A stretch of 64,000 bases of DNA from positions 434,001 to 498,000 of the forward strand of contig NW_025944533.1 of assembly GCF_000764305.2 (NCBI RefSeq), read 5' to 3'. The DNA comes from Hyalella azteca. Lineage: Eukaryota; Arthropoda; Malacostraca; Amphipoda; Hyalellidae. Each line of letters starts with the position of its first letter. Within the stretch, counting starts at the first letter, position 1. Position numbers and translations under genes: made by a program. This document shows positions 36,125 to 50,092 of this stretch, piece by piece. The notes below the pieces were generated by a model. That model had not been told where the DNA came from. It made no database searches and saw only the letters and a program-made list of their open reading frames with translations.

Positions 36125-36461
36125 GAGGCATGGAAGTAAAACACGTTCCTTGCGTGCAAGCCCGGCTTCTGCCAGCGCTTCTTCCATGCAGCCAAGCAGC
36201 GTTGCGCGGTGCCGGCCACCGACGCCGCGGCATCAGTTCTTGCAGAGCCCAGCGGCGGCCGCTACCGCTCTTGGCTCCAGTTTGAGTGACATTGACGTGG
36301 TCGAGGAAATGTTATATCAGCTGGAGAGTCTACTGAGTGTGCCGAGAGCGAAGTGCCACCTGTTGATCTTCGGGACTCGTCAAGGTCGATCATACATTCG
36401 TCGAATTTCGAGCAGCTGTAGGCCCGCTGTCTTGATGCTCCATAAATTTGAACGAGATTGA
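36125..36461 (+). other. GC-rich block with unrecognised 103-codon open frame
   Basis: Directly after the 18-bp satellite lies a GC- and CpG-rich block. A plus-strand frame is open from 36150 (TTG) to 36461, with the first ATG at 36186. From that ATG the product would be 91 residues: a Pro/Ala/Ser-rich start, an acidic amphipathic stretch (SDIDVVEEMLYQLESLL) and a basic end. No family recognised and no convincing splice sites. It could be a small gene, an exon or a regulatory island. Confidence 0.25.
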
Positions 36462-39400
36462 ATTGCTTTTGAACACCTAAGAAGTGTGAAGTGGGATGGT
36501 TTCTTGAGCTGTTAGGTGCTCTTCTATTTATAACTGGATGTAGTAAACAGTTTAACGTAATTTATTTCTGTTTTTGTGTCTTTTTTTTGCACTTTTTTTT
36601 TTGCTGGCGACAGCATTACTCTTTCTACGCCGTGAATTTTCAGTTTAATAACTTTATTAATTTTTGTCATTTAGACTATTCAATTTAAATTTAACTTGCA
36701 TTATGAATTATATTCTTAGACTTTACTTCTTAAAGACATTTCTCATTTCAAATCTTTGTGCCAGCATTAGCTTCGGAGCGCTGAGACCTCGAGCAAGTCT
36801 TGTTTTTAAAAAAAGTTTTACTAACGGTTTAGGGCGTTCTTGAAGATTCTTTATCCATCATTTCTTCAGTCACATTTATAAGTTTCTTCTTGCATTTTCT
36901 CTGGTTATCAAGAAGCTTTAAGAATAACCACATCTCCACATCACAAAGACGTCACTCAAAAAACTGTAGGAATCATGACTTCTCTGAGGAAGGGTGCAAC
37001 AAAGTCAGCTACCTTTCCCTTACGACAGCGGCATCTCATCTAGGAAATCTATGCAAATGGGCGATATTTCATACTTATTCCCTACAATTGTAATGTCGCT
37101 TCGTAAGCTACAGTATTGAAGGTTTGTGCTCGGAATATTGAGTTAAGAAAGGAAGCAGGAGGACGAAGGCGAACTCGTTCAGCAGCTTTTGAAAGCTGTG
37201 CTCGCATTACATATACAATGTCGATCGTGAGAAATATTCCCCTGGTTTATTTGTCGCGACGCAATCGAACAAAATAATCGAATGAATGTTGCGATAATGA
37301 ATGTTATGATATGATCAAAAAATAGAAGTATGAACAATTATTGTGCGGTATTGCGATCATTGCTCGTATTTTTTGTTTAAACTTTATTTGCATACGCAAA
37401 TTACTTATAAGCAGAACCATATTGGGAGCCATTACGGCCATCTTTTTCGCTGTTTTCTTGAGTCGGCACTTGAAGTGAAAGTATGGCTCCCAGTGCTTCA
37501 TTTTTTAGTGTTAATGGGATTGATGGAACCGTCCCCTTCTTTCGTCATGGTCCCCCAAGGACTGATCATTTCGAGGTCCCAATAAGGATGGTTTTTGCGT
37601 CCAATAAATTGTTAATGTTATTATCGTCGTATCTCACAGAGCCGGAGAATTTGTGTTCCTGATATGCGAGATGAGAATTGCGAAATGTATTTAATATTAA
37701 TGACCTTTAATGAAGTTACATATGATTGTGACCGAGTGGAAAATTGCAAACTGTGCTATTTCGCATGGAATGTGTCTATTAGGAAATCTTGTCCACCACA
37801 TGGTCAATCTTTTATGTGTTAATCATCTTCATTAAGGTGCACGTTTTCTTAAGTATTATTTCTAAATGTTTGGCTCTAAGTGTAATTAATTAACGGCATC
37901 TGTGACTCATCTCGACAATTAACTAACAAAAGATAGAGTCATGTTGCCATTATTATCCGTCTGATCAGACTGTGTTCTTGAATATCAAGAAATCGAAATC
38001 TTTCAGCCAAGTTTTCTCTATCCCTGAAATTCAACGAGAATTAGAGAAAGAATTGCAGTTTTGTTCTTTTCACCCTTCATGGGTGTAAACGCACTCATGC
38101 AAGCTAGTCATGTAGTCTCACCTTTTCTAAAGGTCTGGCGGTGTCCCCTCGATGGTGATCATTATAAGAGGGAGCTGTGCACGGTAGTAAGCAAGATTTA
38201 GCCCGTGCTCCAGATCTCGGGTAATTTCAGAAGTTTTAATGGGATTCTGCAGTTTGGGAAAACGGTCCCCGATGTGCTCTCCTGATACGATAACATTCTT
38301 TCTCCGGCATTCATACGTTGAACTTTTCGTTACGATATGCCATATAAGGCACACGGAATGTTAAAATAAGGTTCATTCTCCACATTTTTTAATGGTTTCC
38401 GGTTAGCTCCTGTGATAATATTAAACGTTAAAATGAAATGTCATATGGAGGGTGCTTGCAGAATTGACTAGTAGTATGAAGGGCAAAAAGAAATTATTTT
38501 AAATAATCTTTTTCTGCAATAGAAGTTTACCAAAGGTTTTACCTATTTTTGGGCGCAAAAATTAAATATTGTCTTTACAGTAACTGCTAGAATATTCGTT
38601 TGTACAATATGCTATAAAAATATTCACGTTGCATTTTCAGAAAATTTTCAATCTAAAAATAATGATGCATTAAGTCGATGTGGTTAGAAGCCGCTGCACT
38701 AAATAAGTCTTATAGTATCATACCGCTGAACATTTCCTAGATCTTAGTCATCGAAAAGAAGAGCTTCGTTCCTCCATTTCCCACCGATATTACACAATAT
38801 ATATTCTACACCTTGGCCATGCTCATCTAATAATTTTAACTTTCAATACTTATATATATTTCCCAAGCGCTTCGATACACCCAAAGTTGGGGCGTAACTG
38901 TGAATGTAAGGTTTTGGAAATGGGTTTTCTGTAGAAGGCTTCGGTGCATTGGGGAGAATAATATTTGGTGCTTGGAGAGGGTATTATACAGGTAAGGTAT
39001 TGATATTACGGCAATAGCAGCGAGAGCCTCTGAACTTTCGGCACCACTCAATGTCTCGAATACGACCTTTCCCAGAAACACTTAATAGATAGAGAGAAAA
39101 GATGATAATGTTGAATAGAGTTTGGGTCTCTGGCGATAGTGAGGCTTCGATATGAAACGAAATGGAAAACATGATAGCCATATTTAGTAAAAGCTTTGAA
39201 CGTTGCTGTGAACTTTGTTGTGATCAATTATTTAAATTAACTGAATCGTAATAAACTATTTAATCAAATAAAAATTATTCAACCTGGCTGGTAATATAAA
39301 TAAAATAATATATCAATCTGGCGTTGATTTGAAGTTTGAAATTTCAATTAGAGAACATAAAAATAATTTATTTTTAGTTCAATTAAAAGTGAACGTTTAT

Positions 39401-39570
39401 TTCTTGATAAGTCATTCAGCTGAACGTGTAAAGTCATGGTGACATAACAATGAATTTGAAAAATAATTTTCCAATTACAATGAGCCTGACTTCAAACATT
39501 CCAGATCAGTTTTCTATCCAATTTTTCCTGGACATTCAAATAGCAAATCTCTAGTGTTGTGGCTCCCAAT
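36462..39570. other. intergenic, no supported gene
   Basis: Short frames on both strands (for example 37304-37585, 38127-38354 and 38836-39181) overlap and are unrecognised. No repeat found. Confidence 0.5.
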
Positions 39571-40849
39571 AGCCTCATTAAGTGCGTGTAGAGCTGAAAT
39601 AATTTTTCAGAAGTTTATCGAGTCATCAAAAAAGTCGTTTTATTTCATGGGCAACAAAAGTAATTTGGGCAGAACCACTGTGAAAATTTTCCGAACTCTA
39701 TGTCTTGCTTTAATGGCGTCAGTTATCGTTTGGTAGGACATCGGGCTGTGCCAGCATATACCCTTGCTTGTGGGTATACAGAAGCACCGCTGAGAGCAAA
39801 ATCTAATTTGGTGCGGCTGTGCCATGCACTCAGAAAATACTGCGGGTTGTGTCTAGAAAACACCCGAAAAATTTAGCTATTTTATTCATGGATATATTTG
39901 TTAATTGAAAGTGGCATTAAATACCGTAGAAACGTTTCTAATGGTTATAATCAACATGAAAATTATTACATACAAATATTGGTTTGGACTCGAGGTGTTC
40001 AGTGTGGATATTAACTAAAATATACTCCAAATAGTCAATATTTATAATAAAAGAAGCAGAGGCAACATCACAGTTGGAAATCTAAGATAATTTTTCATTT
40101 CCACTTATGATTTAATACGCGAGTAATAATTTTTGATGATAAAATTATAAGACACAGAGAAACTATAAATAATACGGTGAAATTCATCTACTATACAGCC
40201 TTTCTCTGCGTTTAGTTCACAATCACTCGTAAATATTTGAACGATATTATGTGTTCAAAGTGCGTGCTGGAACGGACTAAAGCCTTTGATACTAATGGAG
40301 CACATAATGCCTTACTCTACGAACAGTGGATGCGCGCATAACGTACCAAATGGTATGGGAAGATGTAAAGGCTTAGAGGAAACTGGTGCGTATTACAATG
40401 ATCATATCAGGCAGAAGTGTTGCAACTACGGGCATCATCTGCATTAAGGGCCGGCGATAGCAGAGGTTGTTAGCGTTATTGATGGTAAATTGGCCGGGAG
40501 ATTGGAGCCATTTGGCCTTCTCTTTATATAGTCTGATTCACTAGGTAAGGTTAGCCCATATGCTGGATATTGTTAGCTCGGAGTACATGCAAGCGAGGCT
40601 CAGTTCACGGATAGTGCATAGCGCGTGGGCAATCTTGCTGGAAGATGGAAATTCAGATGCGTGTGTTAGGTGGTACGGTCGTTCCTGGGCAAGATATGCA
40701 GCAGGCTGATTGATTTTGTAAGTCATATTTGACTTTCTTAATTAAACAATTTCGGTGACTTACCTTGCAGCAACTCTTCTCGAGTGCATCGTTGCTAAGC
40801 TCATAATTTTTTCTATTGAAATTGCGTACAATATTTTGTGTTCGAGGGT
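39571..40849. repeat. 1.28-kb direct duplication, copy A
   Basis: Identical to 41397-42675 at an offset of exactly 1826 bases, apart from T/G at 40816/42642, the only difference I noticed. No indels. The copies share unrecognised short minus-strand frames (39640-39825 and 40541-40726), which look noncoding. It lacks TG...CA ends, so LTRs are unlikely. Confidence 0.95.
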
Positions 40850-41396
40850 CATGTGCTGGTACTATGCGGTATCTGAGATACCACTTGAGTTACTGCACCT
40901 TCAAACATGTGCTGGTACTATGCGGTATCTGAGATACCACTTGAGTAACTGCACCTTCAAACATGCGCTGGTACAATGCGGTATCTGAGATACCACTTGA
41001 GTTACTGCACCTTCAAACATGTGCTGGTACTATGCGATATCTGTAATACCGCTTCAGATATTGCAACTTCTACTAAGGTTTGGCACAAAGCGGTCTTTGG
41101 AATGCTCCTTTTAGCAGATGCAGATACTGCCCGGTATTTGTTGCACCTTTCCTACTGTTACAGATCTGATGTCATCTTCATGTTCCGGCCTGTGCTGCCT
41201 TCTCTTGTTTCATTATTGCTTGAGTTCCAAGCTCTAATTTGTTGCTCGCAATCTTTTTTGTCGAAACAAAGAAATTATTATTAATTTTAATTTTACAAAT
41301 TCACAGGGATTACAAATTACAATATTTACAAATTTGTTAGGTATCGATGTAAATATTTTTAGTAATTAGGTTCCATAGAACAAGTTATTTCAGATG
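40850..41396. repeat. 56-bp satellite element, site 1 (between duplication copies)
   Basis: Four 56-bp units start at 40850, 40906, 40962 and 41018; each carries the 15-base palindrome GGTATCTGAGATACC, altered in the last unit. They are followed by about 320 bp of unique tail ending TTATTTCAGATG. The same units and tail occur at 50459-51086. The plus-strand frames here follow from the repeat. Confidence 0.9.
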
Positions 41397-42676
41397 AGCC
41401 TCATTAAGTGCGTGTAGAGCTGAAATAATTTTTCAGAAGTTTATCGAGTCATCAAAAAAGTCGTTTTATTTCATGGGCAACAAAAGTAATTTGGGCAGAA
41501 CCACTGTGAAAATTTTCCGAACTCTATGTCTTGCTTTAATGGCGTCAGTTATCGTTTGGTAGGACATCGGGCTGTGCCAGCATATACCCTTGCTTGTGGG
41601 TATACAGAAGCACCGCTGAGAGCAAAATCTAATTTGGTGCGGCTGTGCCATGCACTCAGAAAATACTGCGGGTTGTGTCTAGAAAACACCCGAAAAATTT
41701 AGCTATTTTATTCATGGATATATTTGTTAATTGAAAGTGGCATTAAATACCGTAGAAACGTTTCTAATGGTTATAATCAACATGAAAATTATTACATACA
41801 AATATTGGTTTGGACTCGAGGTGTTCAGTGTGGATATTAACTAAAATATACTCCAAATAGTCAATATTTATAATAAAAGAAGCAGAGGCAACATCACAGT
41901 TGGAAATCTAAGATAATTTTTCATTTCCACTTATGATTTAATACGCGAGTAATAATTTTTGATGATAAAATTATAAGACACAGAGAAACTATAAATAATA
42001 CGGTGAAATTCATCTACTATACAGCCTTTCTCTGCGTTTAGTTCACAATCACTCGTAAATATTTGAACGATATTATGTGTTCAAAGTGCGTGCTGGAACG
42101 GACTAAAGCCTTTGATACTAATGGAGCACATAATGCCTTACTCTACGAACAGTGGATGCGCGCATAACGTACCAAATGGTATGGGAAGATGTAAAGGCTT
42201 AGAGGAAACTGGTGCGTATTACAATGATCATATCAGGCAGAAGTGTTGCAACTACGGGCATCATCTGCATTAAGGGCCGGCGATAGCAGAGGTTGTTAGC
42301 GTTATTGATGGTAAATTGGCCGGGAGATTGGAGCCATTTGGCCTTCTCTTTATATAGTCTGATTCACTAGGTAAGGTTAGCCCATATGCTGGATATTGTT
42401 AGCTCGGAGTACATGCAAGCGAGGCTCAGTTCACGGATAGTGCATAGCGCGTGGGCAATCTTGCTGGAAGATGGAAATTCAGATGCGTGTGTTAGGTGGT
42501 ACGGTCGTTCCTGGGCAAGATATGCAGCAGGCTGATTGATTTTGTAAGTCATATTTGACTTTCTTAATTAAACAATTTCGGTGACTTACCTTGCAGCAAC
42601 TCTTCTCGAGTGCATCGTTGCTAAGCTCATAATTTTTTCTAGTGAAATTGCGTACAATATTTTGTGTTCGAGGGTC
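41397..42676. repeat. 1.28-kb direct duplication, copy B
   Basis: Second copy of 39571-40849. It begins AGCCTCATTAAGTG immediately after the satellite element's CAGATG end and finishes TTCGAGGGTC, where the sequence becomes unique. Very recent, or an artefact of joining two haplotypes. Confidence 0.95.
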
Positions 42677-45600
42677 CAGTGTTCCATTTATTAAATTCAT
42701 ATATAGGACTACATATGAAGAAAACTCATCTCGTGCCGCATAATTCGTATTACAAACAATAATAACAGTAATAATGAATAAATCGTTGTGCCTTAATTAT
42801 ACTCGCACGACGTGGAATTATAATTTCCAAGTGTCGACCAAACTGTATTCGTAGAGAAAATTAAGTTACTAATAGTTCACAGAGTGAGCTTTAGGCTAAA
42901 ATGGCGAGTCCCTCGTCTTCAGAAGCATGCCATAACTATCAAGGGGTCGTAGAAGCACGACAGACCTGCATTAGAGTGCGCTATTCTCAAGTAAAGCAGC
43001 CCTTGCAAAGGTTAGCACGCAACCAACGGCTGCCACGATACTAGGTTAGACACTCCACAACCTCTGAATGGTCACCTTCCCTAGTGAACCGTGTCAAATG
43101 TAACTTATTGAAATGACACTCGCAGATCATAATTGTCGGCACGGTGAAAGGCTCCATCCGTTTGCTGATTATTGCTACTTTTATTGGAGAGAGAGAGCAC
43201 TGTATTTCCCATCCATGTTTATCCTTAGTCGATGTTTTACGATACGGCAGAGGAGGTAAATAGGTTTCCGTAATAGTTTTTCCATCGGAGCGAGGGCTGA
43301 GGGCATGTGTTAAGGGGCGTAGTGGATGACACAATTGACCAGTTAATGAGATGAAAAAATGGCTTGGGCGCAACAGAAGCGTTACTGCTGTTGCGTCTGT
43401 CGCTGGTGTGACCAGCGTGGCATTATCATTGAGTTATAGCAGCATGAGGGTTCAAGCGTTGAAGCTATGGCTAGTGTGGTCTCGTACACGTGTAATCATA
43501 TGATCATTAGTCAGACTTACTTAAATATCATCCGCATTAGAATGAAATATGACGCATATTTGTATTCTAAAACATTATTTTTATCCTAATAAATGTGATA
43601 CTTACATTTAATTATCCAATGTGGTTAGTAAATGAGAAAAAATTATTCGAACAAATTTCGGCCTGTACTCTTTTTTGTGGTTAATAATCTAATGTATTAA
43701 ATAATCTTATCAAAAATCGAATGTTTCGCGAATTGAAGCATGCACAATGTTACCGGTCACTAATATTCAGGCATGCCACGTTTGACTAGAAATTACACTT
43801 GCTATTGCTTCATTATACTCTTTAATTAACAATGGAAGATAAGGGATATATCAGCATACAAAATGACACACAAGCTGTTAAATAAAATTGAGGAATGAGA
43901 AAAAAATTAGTGATTGCGGGAATAATTAATATATAAACTGTTTATACTAATTTTTTTATATGAAAAATTACAAAAAATTATATAATAACCGTCTCAGTTG
44001 TGAAAACCTCGCTCGCAGGTATAACTGCATCTTATTATCAATGAATGCAGTCATAATTCAATGAAGAAGTAGTGCCAGTGAAGCCATCACGAGTTTGCTC
44101 CATTTTTCCTTGTTTAACCTGCTGCTTCCTGGCCGCGTACGAAGCTTTGGTTTCTCTGCGTTGTTTGAGAAACTTGAAACCCTCTTGTTACAGCAAGCTG
44201 CTTGTGTAAGAACTAATCCAGCACAACCTTTTGCGTACCTTTAATGAGGCTACGTTCACGTATCCCATTAGGATGAATAGTGATTTATGATCTCGTGTAC
44301 TTCCATTTGAGTACACATACATAGTTCGAGCAAAAATTTTTTTCATGTATGCCTGGTAGAACTTATTGCTGATTCCGAAAATTTTTGTCATGAAGCTTTG
44401 CGTGTCAATTTTGTTCATTCACACAATTCTCAATATAACTGATTTTTCGATTTATGAGACATAAAAGTTACCAATTACCATTTTGGTTCATTAAAGGCTT
44501 GTCATAAAATTTATGAAGTCACGCCTAATCTTGAATATTTTATGTCATTGAACTAGTGTATTTATTTTTACAGTATTTCTTATTAACCTCAGTGTTGAAA
44601 ACTCCGGAGAACGAATTAATGACGTGCATTTTAACTCGTGGTTTAGTTAAGAGGAAAGTGTGAAGTGTGCTCTGAATGTACTGCGTGTGAGACAGCGCCT
44701 TGAAAAAAGAACTAATTCAAATTAGGGGGTAAATTTATGCCTTGGGAGTGAAAACGAGCATCTGGAAGCTCCTGATTAAAGTTGTAACTTGAAGCTCCCC
44801 TCCTTAGTTTGTTTGAGCTGAGTTTTTTTAACGGGTGAACTGCTCGTCGACCACCTCGGGGCTGCTACCTCATTGCTAATTTTTTTTCATTCGAGAATAA
44901 TGTAAAAGAAATCATTCGTTATGAATCAGAAAATAAGATTAGCGCACAAAACACTATCTATAATAGAATATTATTAGAAAGAATTATCGTAGGAAAAGGC
45001 TGGAACCTCTTTTCCGAATTTTTTATCCGGGAATGGATAAAGAAAATTATTCACTATGTATAAAAAATAAATTTTTGCAAACATGAAAAGTATATTTAAC
45101 GCTGATTAGATAATAACATTTATTTATACGAGTGCATTTATCAATTTCATAATTAACCACATTAAATTTACTTGAAATTTTTTTAGACTGGTATTTTTGA
45201 TTGTAGACTGGCATTTACATCAGACACATAAATGAAACTGGATGGCTTGCCCAGTATGAACATGATTTACCTGTTCACTTGTTCATAACATATATAAAAC
45301 TTGTTTACCTCCATATTTGCTCTCAGCAAACAAAACATTTTCACCGCTAAGATTAAGATTGAAAGTAATGTAAACACTAGCAGCGACATCACTTAGTGAA
45401 GCAAACAGTTTCAGTGTTCTATTTATCTTCCTTGACTAATTTTTTTACTTTTTCATCAAAAGCTTTAGGCCTCTTTCAGCCATTACCCTGAAACACTGTT
45501 ATTCATTACAAGCTGCTTTGCTAACCAACCGGCCCTCGCGATAGCCCCTTCTAATAAAAGTAAATTATATTTACGGTTATTTTTATGCGAATTTTAAGTA

Positions 45601-48600
45601 TTATAAACGCAGATATTAGATACTCATGATGGTCGCGTGCAAGGCTAATCACCTCCTTATATATGCAAAAGTGCGCCCGAAGTAATACCGTGTCCATTAA
45701 CAAAATTAAATAAACACTTTGGCCGAGAAAAACAAAGCTCTAAAAACAAGACATTTCTTTGAGCGGGAAGAGGCCTTAAATTTTAATATTCTGATAAGTA
45801 GAATTAAAACCATTTGACCCAAACTGAACAGGGCTTCTTCACACAGTGTTAGCTTGACTATTGCTTCGATAAATAATAAGAAGATTGTTGGGAGCATTAG
45901 ATAAGATTCTTTGCAGCATGAGGCTACCTATGTTGCTTCTATCCATAATGCTTGCTAGGAGTTACCGTCGGTAATTGTTACTGCATGTACCGAGCTCCTC
46001 TAAACGGTCGAGTTCAAGGAGTACCTAGTTTTAGGCCGGAAGGTGAATGCCAGTTATGCTCGTGGTGGCTTTATTACAGCTTTAAACTTAATTCACGTAT
46101 AACAGAATTGAGAAAAATCATTACGGTGGAGTGCTTATAATTAGTGCATGGGTTTTATCACATGCGCGCTGTAGATCCTCATGCAGCTCTTGTTGACTAA
46201 TTTCTACACTCGGTCAGTTGTTATTATTATGTTTATTATGAGAATATGTGTAATGAGTGACGATGGATTGAAGCTGTAATGATCAGAGCTAATCTGTATC
46301 GTATATGGTTTTGTATGGAAATTCAATGCAAGATTACATGTAATGAGAGAGAAATTTTGTATCTCAAAGATAAACAACTGAAACAAAAAAGCTACATATA
46401 TGTACTTCTACGCTGTACAGCAATGCGGCCTCAGTAGATGCATTTTTTTAATTTTCTCTCAAAAAATTATGCATGCAATAAGTAGCTGATGCATGTCAAA
46501 GATCATGTTCGAAATAATATTCTCTGGGATTATATATTTTCTATCACTGCACGTGTTAATTTTACAAGGAATCCTTGAGATTTTGGTAGTTTTATTTTAT
46601 GATATAGGACATTTTTAGAACGACCAAAAATGTTTCGGTGTGAATCCACTAATTTGATTTTGCGCGCTTATGGCATCAACATATAGCCTCATCAATTTCA
46701 ACTCAAATACTTGAAATTCTGTTCGATTTATTTTGTTATTAACAATATCATACATAGGAAAATGAATATCCTGCAGCGAGTTCACTATCTTGATTTTGTG
46801 CGCGTGTGGCTCGCAAGTGAAGGTTCGTTAGGACTCCTGCGCGCGGTGGGTACGTAAATACAAAGGAGGAAAATAAGCGCCGGGGTTACCTAGCCAGCAA
46901 GTCAATGATCCCATTCGTTAAACTCTGAGGAGCTGCAGCCTCGACGGCCGATGAGTTTGGCGAGTCACGATAAGCAATCCTAAAACATTTCTGCCTTTAC
47001 CTCTCAACTCACAACTACAAAGGAGCGTCCAGAAACTCTTAGCGAAAAATTTCCTTTCTCTCAATGCATCAGGTGATCGTTCTCGCCTTTGATATAGAGA
47101 AATTATGTGCTTTTCATGATACTCATGGATTGTACTTGGTCAATAACTTTATTTGAACTGATGAATAATTTATATTATGGTTAACCATCGGAGAAGATTT
47201 AGCTTCGAAATTTCTCAATAGATTTGCATTTCTATCGACTCTTTAAGCAATAAATATCCATATATATACATGAAAGGAGCACAGTCGTGTCCGCTCTCTT
47301 TCCATTTTCATTAGAAGACTCGAAGAGCAAAAAATTAATGAGGATTTTTAACGCCTGACATTTAATACCAATACTTGTCTGAACGGCACCTTAATTTGAC
47401 CTTTACAATCTGACCAGCTTCTCATGCATGGCGCTAGTTGGAATACCTCGTTGGCGGTGACTTTTTATACATGAAACTAGACAAGTTAACGTTGAAAATG
47501 ACACTACTTGGCTACGTCACCTGCCGAGTTGAGACCCCTACTTGTTTAGCAGAACACTTCGAGTGATTCTTATAACCGAATAAAGTTATCGCCTATTCTC
47601 AAAACGAGCCATCAATGTTAGACTAGAGTCAACTCCGTTTATGGGTCCTTGTTTACGATCTTGCATACAAACAGCGTGAGAGAAGATGCTTCCACGACGC
47701 GTGTGTGTGCACTCAGTTGCCATCAGTTGTTTATCACGCTTGTTTGAGTGTGGCATGAACTATGGCGACGAAGAGCGAAGCTCCAAGCCACGGAGGCAAC
47801 ATCTAGTTCAGTCACGAGCAATTTTCACTCGAGTAAACACTCTTCCCCGCAACGGTCTATATACAGCAACCTTTATTTCGCAATCAAATTGAGATGAACT
47901 GTTTATGGATGGCTCGTGAAGCTAAGATTCAACTGTCACCGGCGCAGCATTTTGATCCATTCAGCGAGTTTCTGAGTATGCAACTCCTTCAACGCTTTTC
48001 AATGACACTGGTCCATTTATTTTGACGTGCAAACTTCCATCACAATTTGAATTCTTGTCAGAGTGCAGTCTCATTTGGAAGTTTAATCTATATGGAGAAA
48101 AGATCATTTATTCAAATCAATTTTTTAACGAAAATATTAACAAGTAGACTGAAATTGTTTTTCACGTTATAAACACCATTTCGAGATGACAAAGAAATAT
48201 AAAGTAATTCAATAACCATAAACGCTACATCTATATGCAGCTAATGCACACGTGCTCGAAAGATAACATAAATAACTTTAAATACAGAGCAAAGCTCATA
48301 TTCATAATTATCATGAGCGTTACGAATTAAGCAGTTAAAAAACACCAACAAAGTCTTGTACATAGGATCATCTACCGTTCCCAACACCGAGTAACATAAC
48401 TCTGAACGTTGGCGACAGTATAACATCCTCGTAAACCATTAAAAAGTCGTAAACTGGCCTCACACAACAACAAGGTCGCCGAGCATCACGCTTTCCGAAG
48501 CTTCTGGGATACTTGATTTTCGTTTTACGTGACGAAAAAATAGCGATCAAAAAGTTGTGAGTTTACACACCTTACGTGTGCTCTTGAAATATATGGAGTT

Positions 48601-49748
48601 GATATCTTAGAAATTCCTCCAAGGCATCGAACTCAATCTCAAGTTGTGAATTGTTGATGAAAAAAATTTGCATCAAGTCGAAGCCTGAGAAACCGCAGGT
48701 AACATAGATGGGTTTGATGACCGATATTACGAACTTAATTTGTGTTGTGAAAAAAATGCACATCCTAATTCTTGAGCATACTTAATTTTCATCAAGATTG
48801 ACTGATGGCAATTACTGTATGAAGTATCATCATTCTCTCCAAAATTATTTCCACTTCAGTAACGACATCGGTAGAAACACTGAGCGTGGTAATGCTTTTT
48901 ATCGGAAATCATCAAGTATTTTGTTTGGTTTTTACGAGCCTTGGACGAGCGTCGTCGGAGGTTTTGGTCTCACCTTTATTGAGTTCAAAGTTTCAATTTC
49001 CGAGGAATCGTTCGCGTGTGACTGGGAAGGCGGGAGCATTTCAGTCCATTGGTGCTCTAGCGTCGATTTCTTTACTCTCGTTTGCCTCTCTCACATTCAT
49101 AGAGCAGAACGACGCCATAATCGTCACCGTTATTGTTATTAATGCTTTACCGCTTTCCCAATCCCATTAACGGGTTCCATTTTTAGCGGCTTTATTCTCC
49201 GCTCGCGGCTTGCACGAAGGTGTCTTTGCTTCCCTCTACTTTAAGATTCTTTTCGACTTGGACCAGTCGTCCAAATATCTTGCAGCGCCATTAGGCATTG
49301 ATGTGTATTGGCGATGAACGTTTTTCTCTACTTTACTAATGGACACTTCACTATTCTTCAGCCATCGAGGATTTCCATTCCCGCTTCATGTACTGAAACA
49401 TAAGTAATAGCAGTTGATGGCATTATGAAAAAATGCTCAATTTTCTGAAGAAAAAAATTAAAACTATTCTCCTTACTTAGTACGTTAGTTTAAAAATCAA
49501 AACCTATAGAAGCTCAAACTTACTCAGAACTATCAATAATAAAGAAGTTCCTCCCTGGGATGCGCATAGACATCGTTGTTCATATCTTCCCTAAGCGCGC
49601 TATGCCACGAAGCCTGCTCGTTCTTTTCCTCAAGGCGATATCTGGAATCCTGAGGCTCGTAGAAATATCCCAGGCATTCACTAACTCTTGTGTATCGACC
49701 CCACAGGACTCATGATTAAGAGAGGAAATAACGACCTTCATACAGTCT
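42677..49748. other. intergenic, no supported gene
   Basis: About 7 kb of mixed AT-rich sequence. Open frames such as 43041-43373 (minus, 110 codons), 47686-47892 (plus) and the overlapping pair 48798-49170 (plus) show no recognisable domain. A slightly GC-richer patch lies at 46800-47000. Confidence 0.5.
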
Positions 49749-49868
49749 CCCCAGTGTCCTAATAGAAGCGCTCACGATGCTCCTTCGCTCGGCTATATAG
49801 GATCTGGCCCCCAGTGTCCTAATAGAAGCGCTCACGATGCTCCTTCGCTCGGCTATATAGGATCTGGC
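49749..49868. repeat. 60-bp tandem duplication
   Basis: Two essentially identical 60-base units (49749-49808 and 49809-49868), each containing TCGGCTATATAGGATCTGG, lie directly before the GCTGCA array. Confidence 0.95.
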
Positions 49869-50092
49869 ACCGGTGCTGCTGCAGGTGCTGCTGCAGGTGC
49901 AGCTGCAGATACAGTTGTTGTTGCAGGTGCTGCTGCAGGTGCTGTTGCAGGTGCAGCTGCAGGTGCTGTTGCAGGTGCAGCTGCAGATACAGTTGTTGTT
50001 GCAGGTGCTGCTGCAGGTACAGGTGCAGCTGCAGATACAGTTGCTGTTGCAGGTGCAGCTGCAGATACAGTTGCTGTTGCTGATACTCCAGC
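49869..50092. repeat. GCTGCAGGT-type array
   Basis: Irregular units of GGTGCTGCTGCA, GGTGCAGCTGCA and GATACAGTTGTTGTTGCA. Stops are absent from several frames on both strands (Leu/Gln/His-, Ala/Pro- and Cys/Ser-rich readings), which is expected of the repeat and not evidence of a gene. A related array is at 56810-57300. Confidence 0.9.

Noticed and set aside
35837..36139. 100-codon frame with six-residue LMQASR repeats
   Set aside because: The 18-bp satellite keeps all three plus-strand frames open at once; no unique protein sequence supports coding.
39571..42676. LTR retrotransposon (two 1.28-kb direct repeats around a centre)
   Set aside because: The repeats lack TG...CA ends, no primer-binding site or polypurine tract was seen, and the 547-bp centre is a satellite element found elsewhere, not gag/pol.
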